DNA from: Dactylis glomerata
Lineage: Eukaryota; Streptophyta; Magnoliopsida; Poales; Poaceae
DNA length: 64,000 bases
Direction: 5' to 3'
Assembly: GCA_007115705.1 (NCBI GenBank)
Contig: QXEO01000531.1
Coordinates: 10,748,828 to 10,812,827, forward strand
This document shows positions 1-12,022 of this stretch, in pieces. The stretch's first letter is position 1; each line of letters starts with the position of its first letter. Under the pieces are notes generated by a model. It did no database searches. It was not told the origin of the DNA and worked only from the letters and a program-made list of their open reading frames with translations. Made by a program: the position numbers and the translations under genes.

Positions 1-2092
1 GGACCACTATAGGTACTCTGTAGTGGCTGGTGGTGATGATAAGCTAGGTTTAGTTGTCTGGATATATTCTTCCGCTCCTTCTTGGAATTTGGCACCGGTT
101 GAATCATTGCAGATATATATACTTTCGACTCCAGATGTTTTGCTAGTCTCTGTATTTGGTACCCTTGACTTATATTTTTCTTTCCCTGCCGTGCTCCTTG
201 GTTCGAGTCCATGGCATTTTGTAACCTTAAGAATGTTTTGCAATCCTTCATCTGGTGGTTAGAAACTCTCTTTCTATCTAGGTATGCATAGTGGATTCGA
301 CAAGGTCTGTAGAGCATGTCCTCTGCCAACAGGCCAGAGTACTTTGACTTTTCTACTCCATGATTTCCTTTTGCCTGGAACTCCTTGGTTTCGTAGCCTT
401 CCTCGTCCCTTCTTTCATATCCTGCTGCCACCTAATTTTGCCTTGCGTGGTTATCTCCATTGTGATATCTGCGCCTTTGCCTGCTTGCTCTATCGACTTC
501 TGGTGAACGTCCCCTTTTGTTGTTATATGCGTCTTCTCCATCGGCAAATCTGTTGGCTACTTCCATTAATTCGGACATTGTCCTTGGCCTTGTTCTCCCT
601 ATCTCTTCCACTAGGTCCGAACGATGGAGGCCACTCGAAAAAGCATCTATTGCTCTTTCATCAGAGACGTCTTCTGCTGAGTTTTTTATTACACTCCAAC
701 GTTGTATATAAGAGCGTAGGGTTTCGCCTTTCTACTGCATGCACGACTTGATTTCTTCCAGCGATGCTGGGCGCTTATATGTTGAGCGAAAATTTCTTGC
801 GAATTGATTCTCTAACTCTCCCCAACTCCTGATGGAATCGTTAGGTAAGGTGTTTAACTAGGACCGTGCTGCGCTGGTGAGGTGTAACTGTAAACTTTGC
901 ATAGTTGTTGCTCTTGTTCCTCCTAGTATCTGTACTTCTTGCAGGTAATCCGACAACCATAGAGTGGGCTCTTGCGACCCATCATACTTTTCTTGATCAT
1001 GTGGCAACTTGAAACCTTTGGGTACCTGCGTTTTGCGAACCCTGCGGGTAAAGCATAATGCGCCCATCTCTTTTTCATCGTCTTCATAATTTTCCTCTCT
1101 CCACGCATAGCGTGAGTTGTTTACTCGTGCTTGTGCTATTATGTTTCTTGTGTCCTCCTTCCGTTTTTGTCGCCTCTCATCACCTGATGAATCACTGGAT
1201 TCGTTTCGTGAGGACTTGCGCTTGAATTCTTCTTTTCGCCTTTCCTTTCTATGTGTCGCCTTTTCCTCTGGAAGCTTTCCCATTAACTTGTCTTCTACCA
1301 ACCCGAGGCTTCATATTGCAGCCTGATGCATGTGCTCCCTTGGATCTCCAGGCTTTGGTTGTGTGGTTAGTAGGTACGCCTGTGCTGCTACCAATGCTGC
1401 TTCTGGTGTTTCTTGAACGAAGTCTTCTTCCTCTTCTGACTGCTGTGCACTTACATTTTCACGTAGCTCTCCTCTCTTATCTGTGATGTTGTCCTCCTAT
1501 TGTGCTTCGGGTCTCTATGTCTTTCCATGCTGCACTCTGATGCATCGCTATACTCATCCCAGTATCCTCCACTTGACGTACTGTTGTCACCTCGGCTTCT
1601 CATGAATATGTCTCTTTCCTCCCTTAGCTTCTTTTTGTGCTGGTGCAGCGCATACTGGTACCCCATCAAAACCTCTCTCCTTGAATCTGTGGGTACCTCT
1701 ATGCCGTGATTGATGGCTAACATAATGATTCTCCACTCTTCGGTTGAAACGTGAATTTTCTCATTTTCCTTTTTGCTGTTACTCCTCAGTTTGTCGACTT
1801 GCAGGTCGACCTCTTTGTTGCCTTCGTAATTGTCCTCTTCTGCTGCTTCAGTGATAATGACGCATAACTGATGTACGCTTCTGGAGACGCCACTGCTTTC
1901 GATGGTGAAATCCCTTGAACTGTCATGAGTTTTAGCCACTGCTTTCTCCATGCCGGGCTTTCCCTGAGTTTCGTCGAATTCCTTGAGTTTATCTTTCGTA
2001 TCTTCTGTTGCTGTGAGACTGACCGGCGAATTTACCTCGCCGGAAGAGACCACAGATGATTCAGATACTGTGGTTCTCTCGGCTTTGCTTGC
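1..2092 (-). pseudogene. Element B gag (middle and C-terminal part), decayed
   Basis: Fragmented gag read on the minus strand, best open pieces 2053-1451 and 1301-858. It aligns by eye with D gag (21755-22185 plus 31630-33150). A charged Glu/Arg/Ser-rich N-terminal segment precedes the capsid-like segment with a LWLSDYL motif. Stops include a TGA at 1313-1311 where D has CGA, and a TAG in the capsid region where D has TGG. Two further TAG stops (734-732 and 9-7) occur at the same codons in D. A zinc-knuckle-like C..H...H..C stretch follows near 330-210. Not translatable as it stands. Confidence 0.8.
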
Positions 2093-3629
2093 TGATACGT
2101 CTCAAACGTATCTATAATTTTTGATGCTCCATGCTTGTTTTTACACCATTTGCCTATTGTTTCGTTACACTTAGTGGCACTTTTATGCATTTTCCAGAAC
2201 TAACCTATTAACGAGTTGCCACAGTGTCAGTTCCCTGTTTTCTGCTATTTTTGTGTTTCAGAGTGATACACAGGAAATATTCTCGGAATTGGACGAAACC
2301 ACATCCTGAAGTCTTATTTTACCTGGAAGCTTCCAGAGATCCGAAGAGGAGTAGGAGGTGGGCCACAGGGGCCCCACACACACAGGTGGCGCGGCCAGGT
2401 CCCTGGCCGCGCCAGCCATGTGTGAGGAGGCCCTGGCCCACCTCTGACATCGCCCCTTCGCCTATAAGAAGCCTCGGGACGGAAAACCCTAAAGGATTCG
2501 GCAATTTTCCAGAAACAGTTCCGCAGCTCCGCCGCCGTCGCCGACGAATTTCGGGGGACAGAAGTCTCTGTTCCGGCACCCTGCCGGGATGGGGAAGTGC
2601 CCCCGGAGCCATATCCATCGGTCTCCATCGCCGTCTCCGCCGTCTCCATCGACCTCACCGCCATCTCCATCAACCTTGCTGTCTCCTATGATGAGGAGGG
2701 AGTAGTTCATCCCCGGGGCTAAGGGCTCTACCGGTAGCTATGTGGTTCACCTCTCTCTCCCATGATGTGATCTTTATGTGATCGTGAGCTTTGTATCATG
2801 TTGAACAAGTACATGTTATTATTCAGATATTTTGTGTACTCTAGTGATGTTATTAAAGTAATCTATTCCTCCTGCTATGGTGTAACGGTGACAGTGCGTG
2901 CATCATGGTGGTACTTGGTTTAGGCTATGATTGTGATCTCTTGTGGATTATGAGAATAATTATTGCTATGATAGTTTGAGTGATCTATTCCTCCTTTCAT
3001 GGTGTAATGTTGACAGTGTGTGCACCGTGTTAGTACTTGGTTTAAGTTGCAATGATATCTATCTTGAGTTGTGATCTGATTTGGATATCTCTATGAGTGG
3101 TGTTTGTCAAGTACTTGATGAACTTTAAGGGGTGCTTCTGTAGCCACTACACAATGATTAGTGTTATTCAATAGGAGAGTAATTCAGAGTGCCTTAGCAA
3201 AGAGAAGTTACTTGTTCAGTCATGTTATATTGTTGGGAGTGTGTCCACTAGTGAAAGTATGATCCCTAGGCCTTGTTTCCAAGCATTGCACACCGTTTAC
3301 TTCCTGTTTTGTTACTTGTTTGCTCGCAGCGATATTTATTTCACATCACGTTTGCTACTTATAATCATTCATACCGCTTGTATTTCACTATCTCTTCGCC
3401 GAACTAGTGCACCTATACATCTGACAAGTGTATTGGGTGTGTTGGGGACACAAGAGACTTTATGTATCGTAATTGCAGGGTTGCTTGAGAGGGATAGCTT
3501 TGACCTCTAACCTCCCTGAGTTCGATAAACCTTGGGTGATCCACTTAAGGGAAACTTGCTGCTGTTCTACAAACCTCTGCACTTGGAGGCCCAACAAGTG
3601 TCTACAAGAATAGAAGTGCGTAGACATCA
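2093..3629 (+). repeat. Element A 5' LTR (1537 bp)
   Basis: Begins TGATACGTCTCAAACGTATC, an inverted repeat GATACGT/ACGTATC at the tip, and ends GTAGACATCA. It carries the core promoter near 2460-2510 and a perfect inverted repeat upstream of it. The paired LTR is at 7119-8646. Several ORFs cross it, but none is conserved as protein in the C LTRs. Confidence 0.95.
2368..2515 (+). promoter_or_regulatory. Element A LTR promoter with GC-rich hairpin
   Basis: A perfect 13-bp inverted repeat (TGGCGCGGCCAGG at 2387-2399, complement at 2402-2414) lies about 50 bp upstream of a TATA-like CCTATAAGAAGCC (2460-2472). A leader with GGAAAACCCTAAAGG follows. The same layout occurs at the 3' LTR (near 7405-7540), in both C LTRs, in both E LTRs and in H2. 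The start site is inferred from the TATA position only. Confidence 0.6.
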
Positions 3630-3639
3630 AGCTCTTTTC

Positions 3640-3657
3640 TGGCGCCGTTGCCGGGGA
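3640..3657 (+). other. Element A primer binding site (tRNA-Asp)
   Basis: TGGCGCCGTTGCCGGGGA, an exact complement of the 3' end of plant tRNA-Asp as I know it (...TCCCCGGCAACGGCGCCA). It lies 10 bases after the LTR end, so minus-strand DNA synthesis would start here. It is intact, unlike the site in C. Confidence 0.85.
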
Positions 3658-3768
3658 GGTAAGGTAAAAGGTACTCGCATCCTCCTGTGTGAGTGCTCGA
3701 AGTTATTTCCTTTAGATTCTGCAATTACATCTTTTTGTTTCTTTTTTTATTTTCACTAGTTAGGCTTA

Positions 3769-4533
3769 ATGGAAAACAAAGAGTTCTGTAGTCTTTTTCC
3801 TGAGTTTAGATATGAAGTGTTTGAAGAGAAAATTGAAAAACCTTTGGAGCTTAATTCACATGCTAATATTTTTGTTAGTATGAATGCTTTGAACACTATT
3901 TTAGAAGAGTCTAAGCTTGGGGAAGCTGGTTTTGTGAAGCATGATATTTTTAGTCCCCCAGCTTTAGTGGAGAAAGTTTGCTCTGATGATATTTTATCTC
4001 CCCTATGTGATGATACTAAACCTCTAGTTTATGATGGCTATGATGATGAGTATAATATTTTCAGTTCACCTACTATTGAGGATAAAATTAGTTATGATTA
4101 CAATATGCCTCCTATTTATGATGATTATGGTGATGAGAATAATTATTCTATTGAATTTGCTCCTACTATTCCTGTGGTGAGTATTAATTCTTTTATGCAT
4201 GTGGCTCATGATAGAGATGCTTTATGTGATAGTTATATTGTTAGTTCTATTCATGATGTTACTGAAAGTTATTATGAGAGAGGGAAACATGATTTGATGG
4301 ATCTCAACAATATTAAGTTTCCCCTCTTTATGTTGCAAATCTTGAAGTGGCACTTGTTTTATCTATCCATGCTTGCTACTATGTGCCTCGTTGATTTATT
4401 TTCTTACAAGATTCCTATGCATAGGAAGTGGTTCAGATATAAATGTCTTTCACATTTTCTTTTTGATGCTCTCTATTGCTTCAAGTTCTTATATGGCGCC
4501 TTTGCCTCAAGCTCTTATATGGCGCCCACATGA
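3769..4533 (+). pseudogene. Element A deleted gag-related ORF
   Basis: A 254-codon ORF opening MENKEFCSLFPEFRYEVF. It joins the N-terminal part seen in C (14898-15104) to the C-terminal part seen in C (16724-17251). The whole central capsid segment present in C at 15160-16700 is missing. The junction near 4005-4016 falls at a TGTGAT present at both ends of the missing piece in C, pointing to deletion by microhomology or template switching. The remaining protein is acidic and Tyr/Asp-rich and ends in a hydrophobic stretch. The ORF is open, but without a capsid it is unlikely to act as Gag. Confidence 0.6.
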
Positions 4534-7118
4534 GCATCTTTGCAAATTATTGCGCCTAGCTCAAAGGCGTTAAAGAAAAGCACTCTTGGGAGATAACCCT
4601 ATGTTTTTACTTTCAGTACTTTTTCTTTTATTTGAGTCTTGGAAGTCATTACTACTGTAATGACCTCTCCTTATCTTGTTTATTTCGTTTTTGTGCCAAG
4701 AGAAGCCTCTAATTTGAGTGAGGTAAGATTTGGGGATGTTGCTGTCCTGAAACTGTTTTTGGTGCTGCACCGTAAAAATTCGTATAAATTCTCTGTATAT
4801 CTTTTGGACCTGCGATTTCTTGTGCATATGCCCCAGGTTATATCCAAACTTTTCTTAGTTGAACACTTTTTCATTTGAGCAACAGAAAATCCCTCAAAAA
4901 TTCGACCTTTGTCAGCTGTTCAGTTTTGACAGATTTCTGCCAATATTTGTGTTTGCCACTTTATCGCTTTCTTTTGAGTTCTTTTGATCACGGAACTTTT
5001 TGGGAGGTTGCTACAGTAGTATTTGCTATATATGTGGTGGTTTTGTGTTGAAATCTGAACTGAAAAGGGTTGAATATATTTTATGCTTACACTAATGTTG
5101 CTAATAGAATTGTGTTTAGTTTTGTATGAAGGAAGTTTTCAAGTGTAGGGATTGGAGAATGATGAGATGAGTTGAAGAACGGACAAAATCTCAAGCTTGG
5201 GGATGCCCATGCATCACCCCAAGAAATATCCAAGAATTACAAGCGTCAAAGCTTGGGGATGCCCCCGAGGCACCCCTTCTTCATCGGCAAAAATCAGGTC
5301 ACCTTTCAAGACACTATATTTTTATTGCTTCATGCACTATGTGTTTTTCTTGGAGCGTCAGTTGTTTTAGTTTTCATTATTAGTTTAGTTTTGTTTGCTG
5401 CAATAAATGGTTTGATCACATCATGTTGTTTTGGAGGGAGATGAACTCCGTTTTTCATTTGCCAAGAACACTCTGTTTTTCACTCTTATCGTTTCAATGA
5501 GTGTTCTCTTTTTCTGCTACTGCTTTTGGTTTTCGTTTTCGCCTTGATTTGCGTTCAGACCTTGTCATATATTTTCATCAAGGTGTATTTTTGCCTCTGA
5601 TCTTTATTGGTTTTCATCAAAAGAGGTGTCTTAAAAAAATTTCAAATGGTGTTGGAAAAGAGAAAAAGCTTTATGCAAAAAAGTGGTACAAGAAGGAGCT
5701 TGTGTAGACTGCGGCCTAGGCTTTTTCATGTCATGCTTGATGTCTTTTTGATAGTATGCTTAGTGGTTTTTCTGTAGCATGACTTGTCTCAAATAACTGA
5801 GATTGCTTAATGAGCCTTTGAAAAAATCATGCGTTGTTTTTATTATATGGAAGCATTTATTTGGTTTTCTCCTTGATGCTTTATTTGGGTTGACTTGGCG
5901 CATGCTCACACATGTTAGACTCTTACAAAGTCGCCAATAGCCTCTATGATCATTTAGTTTTTGACTTTTGATGCCATCTTATGCTTCTTTTAATGTCGCT
6001 TTGTCGCTATGCATGATTATGGCCGTTATTGCTCTCTTAGTTGGTCGCTCCCAATCTTTTGCTAGCCCTCACTTTGTACTGAGTATGAGCTCTACTCGTG
6101 GATCCAACTCCCAAAAACCAAGTTTGCCATTGTGTCCACTATAAATTCCTATGCATGGTATTTGTAAGCCATTCCAAAGTAAAATTTTCGTGTGCTACCT
6201 TTCAAAAACCTTCAAAATACCTCTCGTTTTGTGACACTGTTTTCAGCTCATGGGGACGTAGTGGTCGGATTTGCTATCTTCCATATTGCTTATTCCAAAC
6301 AAGAAAAAAAGGAAAAAGAAAGAAAAAAGGCACTCCTCCAATGAATGTGAATGTTGGTGGGCACCCGATGGAATCGGTTAGCCATGGTATGTGAAAGGAA
6401 AAGGTGGGGAGGAGTGCCAAGTTTTATAAAAAGAGCACAAGAGTGCCAATCTCTCTCTCTCAAAAACTTGCTTCATTTTTGTATGGAAGATAGTAAGAAC
6501 CCCATTGCCAGTCGTTGACAAAGACAACCACCTCTCAAAATCAAGTTTTATCTCTCTGTTTTACAAATGAAAAGCTCTAGCACATGCTTAAATCACTGCT
6601 TCCCTCTGCGAAGGGCCTTTCTTTTACTTTTATGTTGAGTCACCACCTTCTTTCTTTATGCACCATTAAGAGAGCATAGTTGTCATTCTTAGTGTGATAT
6701 GCATTGTCCCAGAGTTCATTGATTGACTCATATTGTTGGTTTCACTTGTTCTTAAATTATTTGTATCTAGTCGCCCTCTTAAACTTGAAGGTGTCCTATG
6801 CATTTATGTTTTGCTCTCTTTGAAGGACAAGCTGAAAACCATTTGTATGTTTTTCCTTATTATTTGAACACACGTTTGACTTTCATTGTTTCATTTTCAT
6901 GATCTTTTGTTTGTGTTCATTTTCATGTTTACAACATGGTTGCTAAGTTCTTATTGTCAAGATTATATCTTTCATGCCCATGTTTTAAGTTCTTTGATCC
7001 CAGCTCACAATGCTTACATATATGATCAAGATTGTGTAGGTGCATGTCACCTCAAAAATTATTCTTTTGTTATCACTTACCTACTCGAGGACGAGCAGGA
7101 GTTAAGCTTGGGGATGCT
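4534..7118 (+). other. Element A 3' non-coding internal region with polypurine tracts
   Basis: About 2.6 kb without a supportable gene. It contains two internal copies of AAGCTTGGGGATGC (5203-5216 and 5250-5263) besides the one beside the 3' LTR (about 7104-7117). The first is in an inverted repeat, CTTGGGGATG...CATCACCCCAAG. A purine-only-like tract of A and G runs at 6300-6332. Parts of 5700-6660 match the reverse complement of the 3' region of E (about 24020-25140), so the two families share this segment. Confidence 0.6.
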
Positions 7119-8646
7119 TGATACGTCTCAAACGTATCTATAATTTTTGATGCTCCATGCTTGTTTTTACACCATTTGCCTATTGTTTCGTTACACTTAG
7201 TGGCACTTTTATGCATTTTCCAGAACTAACCTATTAACGAGTTGCCACAGTGCTAGTTCCCTGTTTTCTGCTGTTTTTGTGTTTCAGAGTGATACACAGG
7301 AAATATTCTCGGAATTGGATGAAACCACATCCTGAAGTCTTATTTTACCCGGAAGCTTCCAGAGATCCGAAGAGGAGTAGGAGGTGGGCCACAGGGGCCC
7401 CACACACACAGGTGGCGCGGCCAGGCCCCTGGCCACGCCAGCCATGTGTGAGGAGGCCCTGGCCCTCCTCTGACATCGCCCCTTCGCCTATAAGAAGCCT
7501 CGGGATGGAAAACCCTAAAGGATTCGGCAATTTTCCAGAAACAGTTCCGGAGCTCCGCCGCCGTCGCCGATGAATTTCGGGGGACAGAAGTCTCTGTTCC
7601 GGCACCCTGCCGGGACGGGGAAGTGCCCCCGAAGCCATATCCATCGGTCTCCATCGCCGTCTCCATCGACCTCACCGCCATCTCCATCAACCTTGTTGTC
7701 TCCTATGATGAGGAGGGAGTAGTTCATCCCCGGGGCTAAGGGCTCTACCGGTAGCTATGTGGTTCACCTCTCTCTCCCATGATGTGATCTTTATGTGATC
7801 GTGAGCTTTGTATCATGTTGAACAAGTACATGTTATTATTCAGATATTTTGTGTACTCTAGTGATGTTATTAAAGTAATCTATTCCTCCTGCTATGGTGT
7901 AATGGTGACAGTGCGTGCATCATGGTGGTACTTGGTTTAGGCTATGATTGTGATCTCTTGTGGATTATGAGAATAATTATTGCTATGATAGTTTGAGTGA
8001 TCTATTCCTCCTTTCATGGTGTAATGTTGACAGTATGTGCACCGTGTTAGTACTTGGTTTAAGTTGCAATGATATCTATCTTGAGTTGTGATCTGATTTG
8101 GATATCTCTATGAGTGGTGTTTGTCAAGTACTTGATGAACTTTAAGGGGTGCTTCTGTAGCCACTACACAATGATTAGTGTTACTCAATAGGAGAGCAAT
8201 TCAGAGTGCCTTAGCAAAGAGAAGTTACTTGTTCAGTCATGTTATATTGTTGGGAGTGTGTCCACTAGTGAAAGTATGATCCCTAGGCCTTGTTTCCAAG
8301 CATTGCACACCGTTTACTTCCTGTTTTGTTACTTGTTTGCTCGCAGCGATATTTATTTCACATCACGTTTGCTACTTATAATCATTCATACCGCTTGTAT
8401 TTCACTATCTCTTCGCCGAACTAGTGCACCTATACATCTGACAAGTGTATTGGGTGTGTTGGGGACACAAGAGACTTTCTGTATCGTAATTGCAGGGTTG
8501 CTTGAGAGGGATAGCTTTGACCTCTAACCTCCCTGAGTTCGATAAACCTTGGGTGATCCACTTAAGGGAAACTTGCTGCTGTTCTACAAACCTCTGCACT
8601 TGGAGGCCCAACAAGTGTCTACAAGAATAGAAGTGCGTAGACATCA
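7119..8646 (+). repeat. Element A 3' LTR (1528 bp)
   Basis: Partner of 2093-3629, with the same TG...CA ends. It lacks one short repeat unit of the CCGTCTCCAT array near 7650. Followed directly by the CTTGC target duplication. Confidence 0.95.
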
Positions 8647-8801
8647 CTTGCCGATGGACCCAATTTCGTCGGATCCAAAAAGCGAGTTGAACCCGAAGGT
8701 CCAATGTAGAAGCTCAAACTTCCGATGGTCAGCTCCATCTCTTGATCTTCGTCGACTTCTGGATTGTTACTAGCTAAAAGCAAAAAAGCCGTCGAATTCA
8801 T
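8647..8801 (-). pseudogene. Element B gag N-terminus
   Basis: First 50 or so codons of B gag, starting at the minus-strand ATG at 8801 (MNSTAF...), followed by the SLSFYIGPSGSTR segment also seen in D and G. It is cut off from the rest of gag by element A. The CTTGC at 8647-8651 is A's target-site copy; the other copy is at 2088-2092. The primer-site-like sequence TGGCGCTGACCGTGGGGAC lies just upstream, next to the LTR. Confidence 0.75.
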
Positions 8802-8838
8802 GATTCCAACGCCCTGAGTCCCCACGGTCAGCGCCAAT

Positions 8839-9173
8839 TGACGAGGGTTAACTCGACAAATGTCCTATATGAAGGACTTAGGATCGGGGAGATAGGGCGT
8901 CGGATGAACTCAAAGGTAAAGTCAGTCAAACAAGGTGTGTATCGAAAGTAAATGTGGGTATAAAACCTAGCTTGCTTTCAATCTGTCTTACACCGTCCCC
9001 TCCTGGCCCCTATATATAGATGGCCAGGTCTCAAGGATCAGGTGGGATCCGATACAGATTACAATATCGACATTCAATATGAACTCGTATTTCGACTAAT
9101 ATTACAATTGGGCCTAGTCTAACGGGCCTCAGGGGTACTCAACTGATGGGCTCTATTATCTATACCCTTGTCA
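8839..9173 (-). repeat. Element B 5' LTR (335 bp)
   Basis: On the minus strand it starts TGACAAGGGTATAGATAATA and ends CCTCGTCA. It is homologous to D's LTRs (12871-13205, 55159-55491) and to G's LTR (10726-11058). It contains a TATATATAGG box followed by a polar leader ending at the primer site. The base before the LTR on the minus strand is H1 sequence, showing the insertion point. Confidence 0.85.
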
Positions 9174-9464
9174 GGTGGTGAGACCAGCCTCTGGCTCGTC
9201 TCCATCTCCTCTTCGGTCTTCTAGAAGCTTCGTTTAATATTGGGACGGTCGGCTTTTGTTTCGTCCAATTCTAAGAATATTTCCTGTGTAACTTTTCTGA
9301 AACACAAAAATAGCAGAAACAGGGAACTGGCGCTGTGGCATCTTGTAAATAGGTTAGTTCCAGAAAATGCATAAAAATGCCACGAAGTGTAACAAAACAC
9401 TAAGCAAATGGTGTAAAAACAAGCATGGAGCATCAAAAATTATAGATACATTTCAGACGTATCA
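9174..9464 (-). repeat. H1: fragment of a TGATACG-type LTR
   Basis: The minus strand begins TGATACGTCTGAAATGTATC and follows the first 240 bp or so of the A/C LTR type, then ends where B was inserted. It interrupts gag of element G at 9465, so it is an insertion in G whose other end lies outside the window or within B's unseen part. The palindromic tip is eroded (ATGTATC for ACGTATC). Confidence 0.7.
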
Positions 9465-10712
9465 GGTACCCGCGTTCTGCGAACCCTTCGGGTAAAGCAT
9501 AGCGCGCCCATCTCTTTCTCATCGTCTTCATAATTTTCTTCTTTCCACGCGTAGCGCGCATTGTTTACTCTTGCTTGCGCTATGATATTCCTTGCGTCCT
9601 CCTTCTGTGCCTTACGCTTTTTGTCGCTTGATGACTCGCTTGTTTCATTTTGTGAGGGTTGGCGCTTAAAACTTTCCTTTCGCTTCTCCTTATGATATGT
9701 CGCCTTTTTCTCTGGAAGATGTTTCCTTAGCCTGTCCTCTACCAACCCGAGGCTTCTTATTGCGGCTTGATGCATGTGCTCCCGCGGATCTCCAGGCTCT
9801 AGCTGTGTAGTTAGTAGATACGCATGTGCTGCTACTAATGCTGCTTCTGGCGTTTCTTGCACAAAATCCTCCTCATCATCTGATGGATATGCACTTATGC
9901 TCTTTATGCGGCTTTCTTCTCTTGCCCATGTTGTTGTCCTCCTGCTGTGCTTCGGGTCCCTGTGCCTTTCTCTGCTGGACTCTGATGTGTCGCTGTATTC
10001 GTCCCAATATGCTCCAATTGACACGCTGTTGTTTTCTTGACTTCTCCTGAACTCATCTTTTTCCTCCCTCGATTTCTTTCTGTGTTGATGAAGTGTGTAT
10101 TGATACCCCATCAGAACTTCTCTTCTTGAATTGGCGGGTACTTCCATGTCATGATTGATGGCTGACATGATGATTCTCCACTCCCCGGTGGAGATGTGAA
10201 TTTTTTTCCTTCTCCTTCTTACCGTTGCTCCTTGGTTTGTCGACTTGCGCATCGAATTCTGCATTATCTGCGTGATCGTTCTCTTCTGCTGCTTCAATGA
10301 TAATGATGCATAACTGATGTATGCTTCTGGAGATGCCACTGCTTCCGGTGGCAAAGTCCCTTTGACTATCGTATGATTTGTCCACTGTTCCTTCTGTGTC
10401 GGGTTCTTCCTGAGTTCCGTTGAATTCCTTGATTTTCTTTTGAGTATTTTCTGTTGCTGCAAAGCTAACCGACGAGTTTACCTCGCTGGAAGAGCCCACA
10501 GATGATCCAGACATTGTGATTGTCTTGATTTTGCTTGTCGATGGACCCGATTTCGTTGGATCTGAAAGGTGAGTTGAACCCAAAGATCCGATGTAGAAGC
10601 TCAGACTTCCGATCGTCAACTCCATCTTCTGATTTTTGTCGACTTCTGGACTACTATTGGCTAAAAATGAAAAAGCCGTCGAATTCATGATTCCAACGCC
10701 CCTGCTCCCCAT
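9465..10712 (-). pseudogene. Element G gag, frameshifted
   Basis: Two overlapping minus-strand reading frames (10712-10149 and 10462-9465) that together correspond to one gag. The shift lies near 10195-10210, in an A-run (GGAAAAAAATTC on the minus strand) where B and D have a shorter run. Landmarks shared with B and D are MNSTAF, SLSFYIG, the REVLMGYQYTLHQH segment and FTRRVR just before the truncation. This is the most open gag of the three family copies. Its role would be the structural Gag polyprotein of the virus-like particle. Confidence 0.7.
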
Positions 10713-10725
10713 GGTCGGTGCCAAT

Positions 10726-11058
10726 TGATGAGGGTTAACTCGACAAATATCCTAGATGAAGGACTTAGGATCGGGGGAATAGGGCGTTGGATGAACTCGA
10801 TGGTAAATCAGTCAAACAAGGTGTGTATCGAAAGTAAATGTGGTGGTGAACTTGGCTTGCTTTCAATCTGTCTCTCACCGTCCTATCCTGCCCCCTATAT
10901 ATAGGTGGCCAAGTCTCAAGGAACGGGAGGGGTCCGACACATATTACAACATCGGTATACGACATGAACTCGTATTTCGACTAGGATTACAATTGGGCCT
11001 AGCTTAACGGGCCTCAGGGTTACTCAAGTAACATGCTCTATTATTTATACAATTGTCA
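10726..11058 (-). repeat. Element G 5' LTR (333 bp)
   Basis: On the minus strand starts TGACAATTGTATAAATAATAG and ends CCCTCATCA. It is more diverged from D than B is, so G looks older. It contains a CTATATATAGG box near 10895. Confidence 0.8.
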
Positions 11059-12022
11059 GTAAAACAATATAAATGTCCTTGAATACAAGATTGTTGTTTT
11101 CTCCCTAGTAGCAACATCACATCTACAACTTTAGAGGTTGTTGTCACTCCCCCAAGTTACCAGAGGCATGAGCCCACTATAGAGCATAAATACTCCCTCT
11201 TGGAGTCACTAGCATCTACTCGGCCAAGAAATTTACTATCAACAGAGAGCATGCAAGATCATAAACAACATAGAGATGATAAATCAATAAATCAATTTGA
11301 CAAAGTACTCAATATTCATCGGATCCCAACAAACACAATATGTAGAATTACATAACGATGATCTTGATCATGATAGGCAGCTCACAAGATCTAAAGATGA
11401 AGCACATGGAGGAGAAGATATCCATCTAGCTACTGCTATGGACCCGTAGTCCAAGGTAGACTACTCACACATCACTCCGGAGGCAGGCATGGTGATGAAG
11501 AAGGCCTCCGGTGGTGATTCCCCTCTCCGGCAGGTTGCCGGGAAGAGCTTCTGGACCCTCCCGATCTCGCGTCGATGACGGCAGTGGCTTACAGTATATT
11601 TCATGGAAAATTGATCGGGCCCTTAGGGTTTCCTCGCCGAGGAGAATATATAGGCGGAAGGGCAACATCAGGAGGTGGGCCAGGTGGCCCCACCACCTGG
11701 TGGCGCGGGCCAGGGGTAGGCCGCGCCACCCTATGGTGTGGCTGGCCATTGGCTCCCCTCCATCTCTGCTTTGGACTCTGTCTTGTGTCAGGGAAAATAG
11801 GAACTTTGGCTTTTGTTTTGTCCAATTCCGAGAATATTTCCTGTGTAGATTTTTTGAAACACAAAAATAGTAGAAAATAGGGAACTAGCACTATGGCATC
11901 TTGTTAATAGGTTAGTTTCAGAAAATGCATAAAAACTCCATGAAGTGTAACAAAACACAAAGCAAATGGTGCATAAACAAGCATGGAGCATCAAAAATTA
12001 TAGATATGTTTGAGACGTATCA
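11059..12022 (-). repeat. H2: LTR fragment of a TGATACG-type element
   Basis: The minus strand starts TGATACGTCTCAAACATATC at 12022, has a GC-rich inverted repeat (GGTGGCGCGG...CCGCGCCACC, about 11697-11731) and then a TATATATTC box near 11645. It continues to 11059, where G is inserted. The region 11060-11465 holds only LTR downstream sequence. Small ORFs (for example 11511-11870) are not conserved in related LTRs and are not called. Confidence 0.7.

Larger units (their letters stand above)
2093..8646 (+). mobile_element. Element A: non-autonomous Gypsy-type LTR element, TSD CTTGC
   Basis: Complete LTR element: LTRs 2093-3629 and 7119-8646, flanked by exact 5-bp duplications CTTGC (2088-2092 and 8647-8651). 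It has a tRNA-Asp primer site and a polypurine tract AAGCTTGGGGATGC just before the 3' LTR. The only coding remnant is a gag-derived ORF (3769-4533); no protease, RT, RNase H or integrase is present. The LTRs differ at roughly 20 positions by eye plus one 9-12 bp indel, suggesting a fairly recent insertion. It is the same family as C. Movement must have relied on enzymes from another element. Confidence 0.95.
1..9173 (-). mobile_element. Element B: Tat-like Gypsy retrotransposon, truncated by window edge
   Basis: Minus-strand LTR retrotransposon whose 5' LTR (8839-9173), primer-site region and gag are present; pol and the 3' LTR lie beyond position 1. It is split by element A at 2093-8646, and rejoining 2092 to 8652 restores a continuous gag region. 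It belongs to the same family as D and G: LTR start TGACAAGGGTATAG, LTR end CCTCGTCA, and the same gag. It is itself inserted in LTR fragment H1. Family placement in the Tat lineage rests on D, which has the second RNase H typical of that lineage. Confidence 0.85.
9465..11058 (-). mobile_element. Element G: truncated B-family Tat-like retrotransposon
   Basis: Minus-strand copy with a 5' LTR (10726-11058), primer-site-like TGGCACCGACCATGGGG on the minus strand, and the gag N-terminal two thirds. It stops at 9465 because of H1 and presumably continues left of the window. It is inserted in LTR H2, so the nest order is H2, G, H1, B, A. Confidence 0.8.

Noticed and set aside
284..751. Plus-strand 155-codon ORF at the left end
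   Set aside because: It is the complement of B gag; the minus strand shows clear family homology with D, so this is a shadow frame.
2224..2710. ORFs on both strands in the A LTR (repeated at 7250-7727, 13389-13875, 20109-20595)
   Set aside because: They cover the GC-rich hairpin and CCGTCTCCAT repeats, change frame between LTR copies and have no protein-like conservation.
3640..3657. Possible tRNA-Asp gene (also 30203-30220)
   Set aside because: Only the 18 bases matching the tRNA 3' end are present, next to an LTR; no cloverleaf exists around them. It is a primer site.
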